Source: Clostridiales bacterium UBA2432
GTDB lineage: Bacteria > Bacillota > Clostridia > Lachnospirales > Vallitaleaceae
NCBI GenBank assembly: GCA_002342805.1
Contig: DDQW01000088.1
Coordinates: 1 to 8,039 of the forward strand
Length of the DNA: 8,039 nt
Direction of reading: 5' to 3'
The position numbers were made by a program, and so were the translations under genes. Positions 1-5,359 of this stretch are shown here, piece after piece. Position 1 is the first letter of the stretch; every line of letters starts with the position of its first letter. The notes under the pieces are model-generated. The model was not told the DNA's origin. It did not search any database and saw nothing but the letters and a program-made list of their open reading frames with translations.

Positions 1-21
1 ACGTAAATTCCCATTAAGTGA
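1..21. repeat. Terminal direct repeat, left copy (21 bp)
   Basis: Bases 1-21 are identical to bases 8019-8039, in the same orientation. The repeat lies inside comM and encodes SLNGNLR in the comM frame at both ends. This is what is seen when a circular molecule is written linearly with a short overlap. Removing one copy leaves an 8018-bp circle with an uninterrupted comM. Confidence 0.97.
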
Positions 22-348
22 AAGTTCACCAAAAAAAATACATGACTCAATACGCGTACTCACAACTTGTTCATCTTCTACTAATAGTCCAAGAGCCATG
101 GCCAAATCATAATGTGTTCCACGCTTCTTCATATCCGCCGGTGCCAAATTAAAGACAATCTTCCCTTTTGGTATTTCATATCCGCTATGTATAACCGCTG
201 CCTTTATACGTTCACTCGATTCCTTAATCGCTTGATCTGCTAAACCAATCATCGCCATCATTGGTTTTCCAAAAGTTGAATTGATCTCAATATCTATGGT
301 ACGTGCATCAACACCTTGCAGAACAAAGTTTTGCATTATTGTTGACAT
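1..348 (-). CDS. comM: ComM/YifB-type AAA+ ATPase, N-terminal part (gene continues across the window ends)
   Basis: This is the first 116 residues of a ComM (YifB, Mg-chelatase-like) protein; the remainder is at the right end of the window. ComM is known in naturally transformable bacteria as a hexameric branch-migration helicase that extends recombination of incoming DNA. Read from the ATG at 348, the protein begins MSTIMQNFVLQGVDAR and continues through the N-terminal ChlI-like domain with GLADQAIKESSERIKAAV and IVFNLAPADMKKRGTHYDLA, both strongly typical of the family. The start at 348 has a good Shine-Dalgarno (GAGGA, 5-6 bases upstream) and gives the usual spacing to LQG(V/I)D. A second in-frame ATG at 336 overlaps the RAYT stop as TAATG, so coupled reinitiation is possible. 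The frame is open to base 1 and joins the frame at base 8018 exactly. Identity is very secure. Confidence 0.95.
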   Translation of the reverse strand, partial: MSTIMQNFVLQGVDARTIDIEINSTFGKPMMAMIGLADQAIKESSERIKAAVIHSGYEIPKGKIVFNLAPADMKKRGTHYDLAMALGLLVEDEQVVSTRIESCIFFGELSLNGNLR

Positions 349-947
349 AAGATTTCCTCATCCTCAATAGTTGTTGCAATTTCTGTAAATTTTTCATCTT
401 TATTTGGCGATTCTTCTTCGACAAATTTTTGATAAGAGCGTTCACGCTCCTTATTAAAATGGTTTAAGATTAAATCACGATTAAGCTCAACAAATTTACT
501 TTGTTTGTCTTCTAGTATTGTTTCATAACTACTCCATTGGTATTCAATGGGTAATGCAACCATATTCGCCTTGATCGGATTAAGATGAATATAACGACTC
601 GTAATTAAAGAATATTCATCATCCTCAATAATCTGCGCTGTATAACGCCCCTGAAATAAATGTCCTATTAAATTGTACGTTTCATTGAAATATCTTGAAT
701 AATTGAAGTGGATATATTGAATTATTCGATATAATTCAATATCAATCGTTCGAATTTGTAGATGAACATGATTTGTCATCAGACAATAGCTTAATAATTC
801 AAATGGATAGCGCTTCTTTGCTTTAGCTACAAGCATTAAATAAACCTCATAATCCTGCTGTGTTCTAAATATATCGCCACGGCGATTTCCTCGATTCATT
901 ACATGGTATTCCGCTCCGGGATACCAGATACGTTTTTCACGTCCCAT
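336..947 (-). CDS. REP-associated tyrosine transposase (RAYT), Y1 HUH family
   Basis: A 203-residue protein of the Y1_Tnp/IS200-like superfamily, RAYT branch. Members cut and rejoin single-stranded DNA at imperfect palindromes through a tyrosine, and are usually single-copy domesticated genes linked to REP repeats. Visible hallmarks in order are the N-terminal PGAEYHVMNRGNRRGDIF (10-27), the metal-binding HUH motif NHVHL (59-63, His60 and His62), a helix FNYSRYFN (81-88) carrying the probable catalytic tyrosine (Tyr83 most likely), GHLFQGRY (95-102), RYIHLNPIKANMV (118-130) and WSSY (138-141). A charged acidic tail follows. The ATG at 947 has a perfect ribosome site (GAGGAGG, about 6 bases away). 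Its 3' end overlaps the comM start by 13 bases. Dispersed R repeats in the window are candidate substrates. There are no flanking IS ends or tnpB, so it is not a typical IS200/IS605 element. Confidence 0.93.
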   Translation of the reverse strand: MGREKRIWYPGAEYHVMNRGNRRGDIFRTQQDYEVYLMLVAKAKKRYPFELLSYCLMTNHVHLQIRTIDIELYRIIQYIHFNYSRYFNETYNLIGHLFQGRYTAQIIEDDEYSLITSRYIHLNPIKANMVALPIEYQWSSYETILEDKQSKFVELNRDLILNHFNKERERSYQKFVEEESPNKDEKFTEIATTIEDEEILCQQ

Positions 948-959
948 ACAGACCTCCTC

Positions 960-995
960 AATAGTGTTTATTCTTAGTGTAGCATAAACACTATT
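960..995 (-). promoter_or_regulatory. RAYT upstream inverted repeat with embedded extended -10 promoter
   Basis: A perfect 11-bp inverted repeat (960-970 and 985-995, AATAGTGTTTA and its complement) surrounds a 14-base loop directly before the RAYT ribosome site. On the minus strand the loop and arm hold TGCTACACT, an extended -10 match (TGnTAnnnT); no good -35 is seen. An inverted repeat spanning the -10 is a plausible operator for a repressor or for the HUH protein itself. Promoter activity is inferred. Confidence 0.45.
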
Positions 996-1004
996 CCTTT
1001 TGGC

Positions 1005-1017
1005 CTGCTGGGAGCAG
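1005..1017. other. Small GC-rich hairpin between RAYT and the TA relic
   Basis: CTGCT-GGG-AGCAG forms a compact 5-bp stem with a 3-base loop, ten bases beyond the RAYT promoter inverted repeat. There is no T-run on either strand, so it does not look like an intrinsic terminator. It may be a short REP-like or regulatory hairpin, or chance. Confidence 0.25.
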
Positions 1018-1071
1018 ACATACTATTATTATTCAAGCAATATATGTTGTTTGGCACATGGTAAATCCCAA

Positions 1072-1173
1072 CTAGGCTACTTTATCAGAATAGTCAATAA
1101 TCAAAAGTTCTCCGGCAAAATATGAATGCGTAGCGTTAACTAGCTCACCTGTTCTACAACTTGCACATTTCAT
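1072..1173 (-). pseudogene. YgiT/MqsA-type zinc-finger antitoxin, internally deleted 33-residue remnant
   Basis: A small frame with a strong ribosome site (AAAGGGG, about 9 bases upstream) starts MKCASCRTGELVNATHSYF, the usual N-terminus of YgiT-type zinc-finger antitoxins with its first CxxC knuckle. It then jumps straight to ELLIIDYSDKVA and stops. Family members end in a very similar (I/V)DYSK(V/A)A tail, but should carry about 40 more residues between, including VPCxxCxxCGE. The simplest reading is an in-frame internal deletion that joined the two ends of the gene. It follows the C-terminal end of a DUF4258 toxin-like protein, the normal partner order for this toxin-antitoxin type. It could still be translated as a microprotein, but the second zinc knuckle is absent. 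Confidence 0.6.
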
Positions 1174-1178
1174 TTTTC

Positions 1179-1247
1179 CTACCCCTTTCTCGTTTTAAAC
1201 TCGCTCTTCCATTTATTTTTATCAGGCCAATACGCTGTTATTATTTT
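1179..1247 (-). pseudogene. DUF4258 (MqsR/RelE-fold toxin-like) C-terminal remnant
   Basis: On the minus strand the frame reads KIITAYWPDKNKW followed by KSEFKTRKG and a stop. This is the characteristic C-terminal end of DUF4258 proteins (typically IITVY.PDP.KWe.dFk.RK). The stop lies 5 bases before the YgiT-like start, the close spacing expected of a DUF4258-YgiT toxin-antitoxin operon. The N-terminal two thirds is missing: upstream of KIITAYW the sequence is the R1 repeat and then yhcG. The toxin has therefore been cut at the repeat and cannot be functional. The match is short (about 22 residues) but distinctive, and the partner gene supports it. Confidence 0.6.
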
Positions 1248-2194
1248 GACGCGCTTGCTGAGTGCAGTGATAACGCAGAGAAAAGCTGTTTACTTTCTTC
1301 TAGCACAGAGTACTTTACAACCGTTTCATTTCTTTCTGACGATAAAATGATACCGATTGTAGGATTATCAGAATCAGATTTAACTTCTTTCTCATAATAC
1401 CTCACATAAAAATCCATTTGACCGATATCCTGATGACTCAATTTACCTACCTTCAAATCAATAAGAATGAAGCACTTCAAGATATAGTTGTAAAAAACAA
1501 GATCTATATAAAAATGATCTCCCTCTGCAGTAATCCTTTTCTGTCTTACGACGAATGAAAAGCCTTTACCAAGCTCCAAGAGAAATTTTTGCAGATTGTC
1601 CATCAATGCTTTTTCCACTTCAATTTCTGTAAAATCTTGTTGATCATTCAAGCCCATAAACTCTAGCACAAAGGGATCTTTAATAATATCTTCCGCCTGT
1701 ATTCCTTTTTCCAACTTTTTAATTTCATTTCGAACGATCTGCTTGTTCTGGCTTGCAAGAATCCTTTGATAATAGAACGAGTTAATTTGTCGCTCTAATT
1801 GTCTCACACTCCAATTGCCTTCTACACATTCACCTACATAAAATCGTCTGATGTCTTCATCATCGATTTTAGATAAGAGCCTGTAGTGCGACCAGGACAA
1901 TTGGTCACACAGTGTGTGACCAATTGAGAAAGCAAGGTAAAACTGGCGCATATACTTCAAATTGGTAATAGTAAACCCTTTTCCAAATTCTCTTGTAAGT
2001 TCTTTTGAAAGATTCTTTATTAGATAATCTCCATATTCAGCACGTTCATTTCCTTCTTGTGCTTCAACAATCAGCTTACCTACATTCCAGTATGCTTCAA
2101 CCATGGCAAAATTAACGGCTTTATAGGCTTTCTTACGAGCACTGGTTAGAATTTCTTTTATAGAGAGATATATACTTCTTACTCTAATGTTCAT
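1241..2194 (-). CDS. YhcG/DUF1016 PD-(D/E)XK nuclease family protein, C-terminus replaced by repeat R
   Basis: A 317-residue protein of the DUF1016 (YhcG) family: an N-terminal winged-helix-like domain (about 10-160, with AYKAVNFAMVEAYWNVGKLIVE and LSWSHYRLL) followed by a PD-(D/E)XK nuclease domain (about 180-305). The probable active site is Asp231 in YIDLVFYN, and Asp246 and Lys248 in IDLKVGK, followed by the HQDIGQMDFYV helix; GKGFSFVVRQ precedes it as usual. The family is often found in restriction and defence clusters and is predicted to cut nucleic acid; the substrate is not known here. Homologues normally continue after QLF with about 20 more residues of the type LYLPTEEEL. Here the tail is SALSLHSASASK, encoded by repeat copy 1, so the native end has been lost. 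The core looks intact. There is no Shine-Dalgarno, and a TATAAT lies 8 bases before the ATG, suggesting leaderless translation. Confidence 0.88.
   Translation of the reverse strand: MNIRVRSIYLSIKEILTSARKKAYKAVNFAMVEAYWNVGKLIVEAQEGNERAEYGDYLIKNLSKELTREFGKGFTITNLKYMRQFYLAFSIGHTLCDQLSWSHYRLLSKIDDEDIRRFYVGECVEGNWSVRQLERQINSFYYQRILASQNKQIVRNEIKKLEKGIQAEDIIKDPFVLEFMGLNDQQDFTEIEVEKALMDNLQKFLLELGKGFSFVVRQKRITAEGDHFYIDLVFYNYILKCFILIDLKVGKLSHQDIGQMDFYVRYYEKEVKSDSDNPTIGIILSSERNETVVKYSVLEESKQLFSALSLHSASASK
1247..1278 (-). repeat. Dispersed repeat R, copy 1
   Basis: A 32-bp unit that on the minus strand starts CTGCGTTATCACTGC and ends AAGCGCGTCA. It differs from copies 2 and 3 at only 2-3 positions. It holds a short imperfect hairpin (CGCT-TGCTG-AGYG on the plus strand, with a G-T wobble in this copy). 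It overlaps the last codons of yhcG, encoding about the last 13 residues, and abuts the truncated DUF4258 remnant, so it sits exactly at a gene-gene junction. Confidence 0.85.
1898..1926. repeat. 29-bp palindrome inside yhcG
   Basis: Two perfect 13-base arms (CAATTGGTCACAC at 1898-1910 and its complement at 1914-1926) are separated by only 3 bases. The segment encodes about IGHTLCDQLS, just before the conserved WSHY, so coding constraint does not require a palindrome of this length. It could be an operator-like or structural site within the gene. Confidence 0.8.
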
Positions 2195-2202
2195 TCCAAC
2201 TT

Positions 2203-2208
2203 ATTATA
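2203..2208 (-). promoter_or_regulatory. Candidate -10 box of the yhcG promoter
   Basis: A perfect TATAAT on the minus strand lies 8 bases before the yhcG ATG. No convincing -35 is found at 16-18 bases. If used, the transcript would begin almost at the start codon, which fits the missing Shine-Dalgarno. No clear intrinsic terminator for the upstream rpn gene is seen in 2209-2356. Confidence 0.4.
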
Positions 2209-2356
2209 ATATATTCAATTCATCGATATTTTCGAGTATTTGCCCAAATCTATATCTCGCATAACAATCTTAATTTTTGACAACTCTTATCTAGGAACAG
2301 CTACTGGAGTAAAAATTCCCAGGATTGCAATCACAACATGAAGGATTGTCAACACT

Positions 2357-3349
2357 TTATTCAATCTCTTCTTTTATTTTTTCGACTTCTTTCTTTGTTA
2401 GGTCTGTAGCATCTACCACTTGATCGATGGACATGTTCATCTTTAATAACTTTCGCGCCACATTAATAGCTCTTTGTTTTTCTCCTTTTTCTATACCTAC
2501 TTCAATACCTTTTATTAGACCTTCTTCTCTACCTTCTTCTCTACCTTTTTCTCTACCTTCTTGTTTAAATTGTTCAGCTAATGTCATAACCGTTTCACTC
2601 CCTTCCGGAAAAGTTGTTTCTATTGCTTCAATAATATCATTCATCTCTTTTTTTGTTAATTTCTGACCGGCGTTTAAAACATATCGCATAAACGTCTCAA
2701 AGTATTCAATGCCCGTTTGTTTATCATCTAATTCTCTCAGAAAATCTGTTGCCCTTAAAACAGATTTTCTAATAACCTGACTATCCTTTGTAAATATGTC
2801 ACGAAATATAGTCAGCAAAATTCTTAGTTGCACTTCTCCTTTGATCTGTTCATCGGTATATCTCGACAAATCATAAAACAAGTATTCATAATCCGGCACA
2901 TATTTTTTTATATCATCAGGAATCGTATCATATCCGTTAATCATTTCTCCTAAACTCGTCTTAATTTTCCATTCATTATTTCCATGATAGATAACCAGTG
3001 GAATAATCATTGGTAATTCACGTATATTTTCTTTCTTTGCCTTTGTTTCCCATATTTCAATCATATATTTTAGCAATTGAAGTGTGATATTTTTACTTAC
3101 ATAGCTTTTATGTTCAAATAAAAAATAAAAGTATCCTTCTTGGTTATTGATATTAATCTTAAACAGCATGTCTGAAAACACTTCTTCAAGATCCGCATTA
3201 ATAAAACTATCCTTTTGAGATTCCAATGTATTTATATCAACGATATCAATAATGCTTTGTGGCAAATAGTTTATGATGAAATCTTTTGCAACTTCTATAT
3301 TTGAAAACGTTTCTTTAAAAAATTTATCGTGTGGATTTTGTATTTGCAT
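2357..3349 (-). CDS. Rpn family PD-(D/E)XK nuclease/putative transposase, intact copy (rpn1)
   Basis: A Rpn/Transposase_31-type protein (330 residues from the ATG at 3349, 337 from the ATG at 3370). Family members such as E. coli RpnA are DNA endonucleases that raise RecA-independent recombination, and some are linked to phage defence. Numbered from 3370: HDKFFKETF (14-22), catalytic SDMLFKI (Asp67) and FEHKSY (Glu86, Lys88), the family signature PLVIYHGNNEW (124-134), and a charged GREKGREEGREEG repeat (272-284) leading to a small helical tail ending in DLTKKEVEKIKEEIE. I prefer the ATG at 3349 because GGGGGAAG lies at suitable spacing and the family usually starts close to PHDKFFKE; the AAGGAGAT before 3370 is over 20 bases away. 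It is separated from yhcG by 162 bases and has its own promoter. It is about 93% identical in protein to the neighbouring broken copy, except for the tail. Confidence 0.9.
   Translation of the reverse strand: MQIQNPHDKFFKETFSNIEVAKDFIINYLPQSIIDIVDINTLESQKDSFINADLEEVFSDMLFKININNQEGYFYFLFEHKSYVSKNITLQLLKYMIEIWETKAKKENIRELPMIIPLVIYHGNNEWKIKTSLGEMINGYDTIPDDIKKYVPDYEYLFYDLSRYTDEQIKGEVQLRILLTIFRDIFTKDSQVIRKSVLRATDFLRELDDKQTGIEYFETFMRYVLNAGQKLTKKEMNDIIEAIETTFPEGSETVMTLAEQFKQEGREKGREEGREEGLIKGIEVGIEKGEKQRAINVARKLLKMNMSIDQVVDATDLTKKEVEKIKEEIE
2520..2567 (-). repeat. 12-bp tandem repeat encoding the GREE(G/K) tail of rpn1
   Basis: Three near-identical 12-base units (2520-2531, 2532-2543, 2544-2555) and a degenerate fourth encode the repeating GREE/GREK residues. 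The pattern is common in Rpn proteins. The paralogue has fewer units at this place, so it is a natural slippage and recombination site, and the two protein tails diverge exactly here. Confidence 0.75.
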
Positions 3350-3392
3350 CCCTTGGCTTCCCCCATTCATTTCTAGTAATCTTGAGTACTCT

Positions 3393-3411
3393 ATCTCCTT
3401 AAATTATATCA
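3393..3411 (-). promoter_or_regulatory. Candidate extended -10 promoter of rpn1
   Basis: The minus strand reads TGATATAAT (TATAAT at 3403-3408 with the TG of an extended -10), followed by AAGGAGAT at 3393-3400. The GGAG is too near the expected start of transcription and too far from either ATG to be the obvious ribosome site. No good -35 is seen. Confidence 0.4.
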
Positions 3412-3442
3412 TACACATTTGCAATATTCCACATCAATCACA

Positions 3443-3484
3443 CAATAGCTATGCACAAAACTTATGTTTCGCGCATAGCTATTG
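3443..3484. other. Perfect 12-bp inverted repeat with 18-base loop
   Basis: CAATAGCTATGC (3443-3454) pairs perfectly with 3473-3484. It lies between the rpn1 promoter and the terminator that follows rpn2. It may extend the transcription barrier, or be an operator upstream of rpn1. No T-run directly follows it on either strand. Confidence 0.55.
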
Positions 3485-3489
3485 CATAC

Positions 3490-3517
3490 AAAAAAATCTT
3501 GCAGTTTCCCACAAGAT
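3490..3517 (-). terminator. Rho-independent terminator after rpn2
   Basis: On the minus strand a stem ATCTTG/CAAGAT (with a 10-base loop) is followed directly by seven Ts. It lies about 75 bases after the rpn2 stop and after repeat copy 2, as expected for leftward transcription, and separates rpn2 from rpn1. Confidence 0.65.
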
Positions 3518-3530
3518 AAGTTTTCAGACA

Positions 3531-3578
3531 ATTTGTTCATGGTTCCTGACACGCTTGCTGAGCGCAGTGATAACGCAG
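3531..3578 (-). repeat. Dispersed repeat R, copy 2
   Basis: The fullest copy. The 32-bp core at 3547-3578 differs from copy 3 at one position and from copy 1 at two. On the plus strand it is preceded by ATTTGTTCATGGTTCC, partly shared with copies 3 and 4. In this copy the hairpin extends beyond the core: GCTT-GCTG...CG pairs with CG-CAGC-G-AAGC around a CAGTGATAA loop, an imperfect bulged palindrome like those of REP elements. It begins 11 bases after the rpn2 stop codon, where the rpn2 tail appears cut short. Confidence 0.88.
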
Positions 3579-3589
3579 CGAAGCTTGCT

Positions 3590-4522
3590 TTATTCTAATA
3601 TTTCGTCAATTATAATCTCTAGTGTTACTGAATCTAATTTCTTGATTTTAATTCTATTATCTTCAGATAAGGATCCAAACTTTTTCGTCAAAAGTCGTAT
3701 GGCCATTTTAGCTAATGCATTTGCTTCGCCTTCTTGTATTCCTTCTTCTCTGCCTTCTTGTTTAAATTGTTCAGCTAATGTCATAACTGTTTCACTCCCT
3801 TCCGGAAAAGTTGTTTCTATTGCTCCAATTATATCATTCATCTCTTTTTTTGTTAACTTCTGACCGGCATTTAAAACATATCGCATGAATGTCTCGAAGT
3901 ATTCAATGCCAGTTTGCTTATCATCTAATTCTCTCAGGTGTTCTGTCGCCCTTAAAATAGATTTTCTAATAACCTGACTATCCTTTGTGAAAATGTCACG
4001 AAAAATAGTCAGCACAATTCTTAATTTCACTTCTCCCTTAATCTGTTCATCTGTATATCTCGACAAGTCATAAAATAAGTACTCATAATCCGGCACATAC
4101 TTTTTAACATCTTCAGGTATCGCATCATATCCGTTAATCATTTCGCCTAAACTCGTCTTAATTTTCCATTCGTTATTTCCATGATATATCACGAGGGGTA
4201 TAATCATCGGCAACTCACGTATGTTTTCTTTCTTTGCCTTAGTTTCCCATATTTCAATCATATATTTTAACAATTGAATGGTGATGTTTTTACTTACATA
4301 ACTTTTATGCTCAAATAGAAAATACAAATATCCTTCTTGCTTATTGACATTAATCTTAAACAGCATGTCTGAAAACGCTTCTTCAAGATCCGCATTAATA
4401 AAACTATCTTTTTGAACTTCTAATGTATTTATATCAACGATATCCATAATGCTTTGTGGTAAATAATTTATGACGAAATCTTTTGCAACTTCTATATTTG
4501 AAAACGTTTCTTAAAAAAATTT
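3590..4522 (-). pseudogene. Rpn family nuclease, second copy broken at both ends (rpn2)
   Basis: A close paralogue of rpn1. Homology extends upstream of the ATG at 4447 in the same frame back to about 4522, but the codon equivalent to rpn1 Lys19 is TAA (4511-4513, AAA in rpn1) and the original start region is gone, replaced by sequence leading to repeat copy 3. From the internal ATG at 4447 a 285-residue product could still be made, lacking about 40 N-terminal residues but keeping SDMLFKI, FEHKSY and PLVIYHGNNEW. After EQFKQEGREEG the tail differs completely from rpn1 (ALAKMAIRLLTKKFGSLSED and onward, a tail type seen in other Rpn proteins) and ends early at DEILE, beside repeat copy 2. No good ribosome site precedes 4447. 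It is probably inactive, although a shortened protein cannot be excluded. Confidence 0.82.
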
Positions 4523-4543
4523 ACGTTTTGAGCATAAGTGGTA

Positions 4544-4588
4544 TGTTCATGGGTCCTGACACGCTTGTTGAGCGCAGTGATAACGCAG
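4544..4588 (-). repeat. Dispersed repeat R, copy 3
   Basis: The core at 4557-4588 differs from copy 2 only by T for C at 4568; the shared flank TGTTCATGG starts at 4544. It lies about 20 bases outside the point where rpn2 homology to rpn1 ends, so rpn2 is bracketed by same-direction copies 2 and 3. Confidence 0.88.
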
Positions 4589-4599
4589 CTAATGTTGCG

Positions 4600-4634
4600 A
4601 AAAGAGAACCCTATAAGGATTTCTCCCTATGAGG
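4600..4634 (-). terminator. Probable terminator after the rloB operon
   Basis: On the minus strand GAGAA-ATCC...GGG-TTCTC is followed by TTTT (stem arms 4621-4625 and 4604-4608, with an inner CC/GG pair), about 110 bases after the rloB stop. Two near-identical 10-mers (CCCTATAAGG 4609-4618, CCCTATGAGG 4625-4634) overlap it, and GAGGCCTC (4631-4638) is palindromic. The remaining stretch to 4732 is purine-rich on the minus strand; I recognise nothing in it. Confidence 0.45.
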
Positions 4635-4732
4635 CCTCTTCATTCACTTCGCCCTAGCACCATTCCCTGTTCCCCCTTCTCTACAGATCTTAACAGCCTT
4701 GAGACTCTTCTTAATTCCCTGGAACACTTACT

Positions 4733-5359
4733 TCATAAATCTTCGCTGTCCTCCAAGACGGCTCTAAGAAATTCGTGAATAGAAAAGTCGGGGTTCGAGT
4801 AAATTGTTGTTTTTCCAATTTTTGTACTATCAGTTTTTACTTTTCTGTTACGAATCGTTTCCGCTCTTCGAATAGCTGATTTCACATCCTCCAAGGTTAT
4901 CTGACTAAGTATCTTATTAATGACTTCTTCGTTCTTAATATCCTCTGTAGTCTTCAATCCAAAGATTCTACGAACATCTGAGATATATGCATCATTTCTT
5001 GTAACGCTTTTATTATACTCCTCTTTATGAAGGATTAACCATAAATCAAAATTTACACTGCTATATGCATGATAGATATGTTTCCCTTCTTTTCTTTTTG
5101 AAGGACTGAGTTTTTTATTCAACCTATCACAGATTTCAATATTTCTTTTGAATTCCACTTCATTATAGTCAAAATCAAATACTGCAGCGCTGTCATAGTT
5201 TTCATATCTTTTTTCAAGACGATGCGGTAAATCCTCAAAGGTATTAAACTTTACAACTTTCCGTGGAAAATCTTTAATTAGCTTAGCCACATGATTCAGA
5301 TACATTATTTCTTGCTGTCCATCACAAATACATAGATATGCTTTTCTATAGTTTGCCAA
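4733..5359 (-). CDS. RloB-family protein, partner of the adjacent AAA ATPase
   Basis: A RloB-like protein (208 residues). Recognisable family features are the N-terminal YLCICDGQQEIMYLNHV (the position of the usual ICEGxxTExxYF), an acidic VFDFDYNE, and YSSVNFDLWLILHKEEY (equivalent to SNPxFExWLLLH). RloB proteins are encoded next to AAA ATPases in restriction-linked loci and in AbiL-type abortive infection systems; an acidic, Toprim-like nuclease role has been suggested but is not certain. The open frame extends to a GTG at 5374, but the GAGGAGG there lies on top of that codon. The TTG at 5359, 6 bases after GAGGAGG, is the better start. It overlaps the ATPase stop by 14 bases, so translation should be coupled. 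The first usual Glu of the family motif is Asp here (CDG). Confidence 0.85.
   Translation of the reverse strand: MANYRKAYLCICDGQQEIMYLNHVAKLIKDFPRKVVKFNTFEDLPHRLEKRYENYDSAAVFDFDYNEVEFKRNIEICDRLNKKLSPSKRKEGKHIYHAYSSVNFDLWLILHKEEYNKSVTRNDAYISDVRRIFGLKTTEDIKNEEVINKILSQITLEDVKSAIRRAETIRNRKVKTDSTKIGKTTIYSNPDFSIHEFLRAVLEDSEDL

Noticed and set aside
336..947. A complete IS200/IS605 insertion sequence around the Y1 transposase
   Set aside because: The protein has RAYT features and a long tail, overlaps comM, and there is no TnpB and no matched subterminal hairpin pair bounding the gene. It looks like a domesticated gene.
2209..2356. Terminator or small RNA between rpn1 and yhcG
   Set aside because: Only weak inverted matches (a 4-5 bp CTGG/CCAG stem, and TTGACAA/TTGTCAA about 50 bases apart) were found, without a proper T-run. 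I see nothing I can support beyond the yhcG -10.
1247..4588. CRISPR array formed by the R copies
   Set aside because: The copies are about 1-2.3 kb apart with genes between them, not short regular spacers, and no cas genes are present.
4639..4732. Transposase or intron fragment downstream of rloB
   Set aside because: The purine-rich minus strand stays open in the rloB frame after its stop (to about 4642), giving an arginine-rich peptide that superficially resembles mobile-element protein ends, but I cannot match it to any family.
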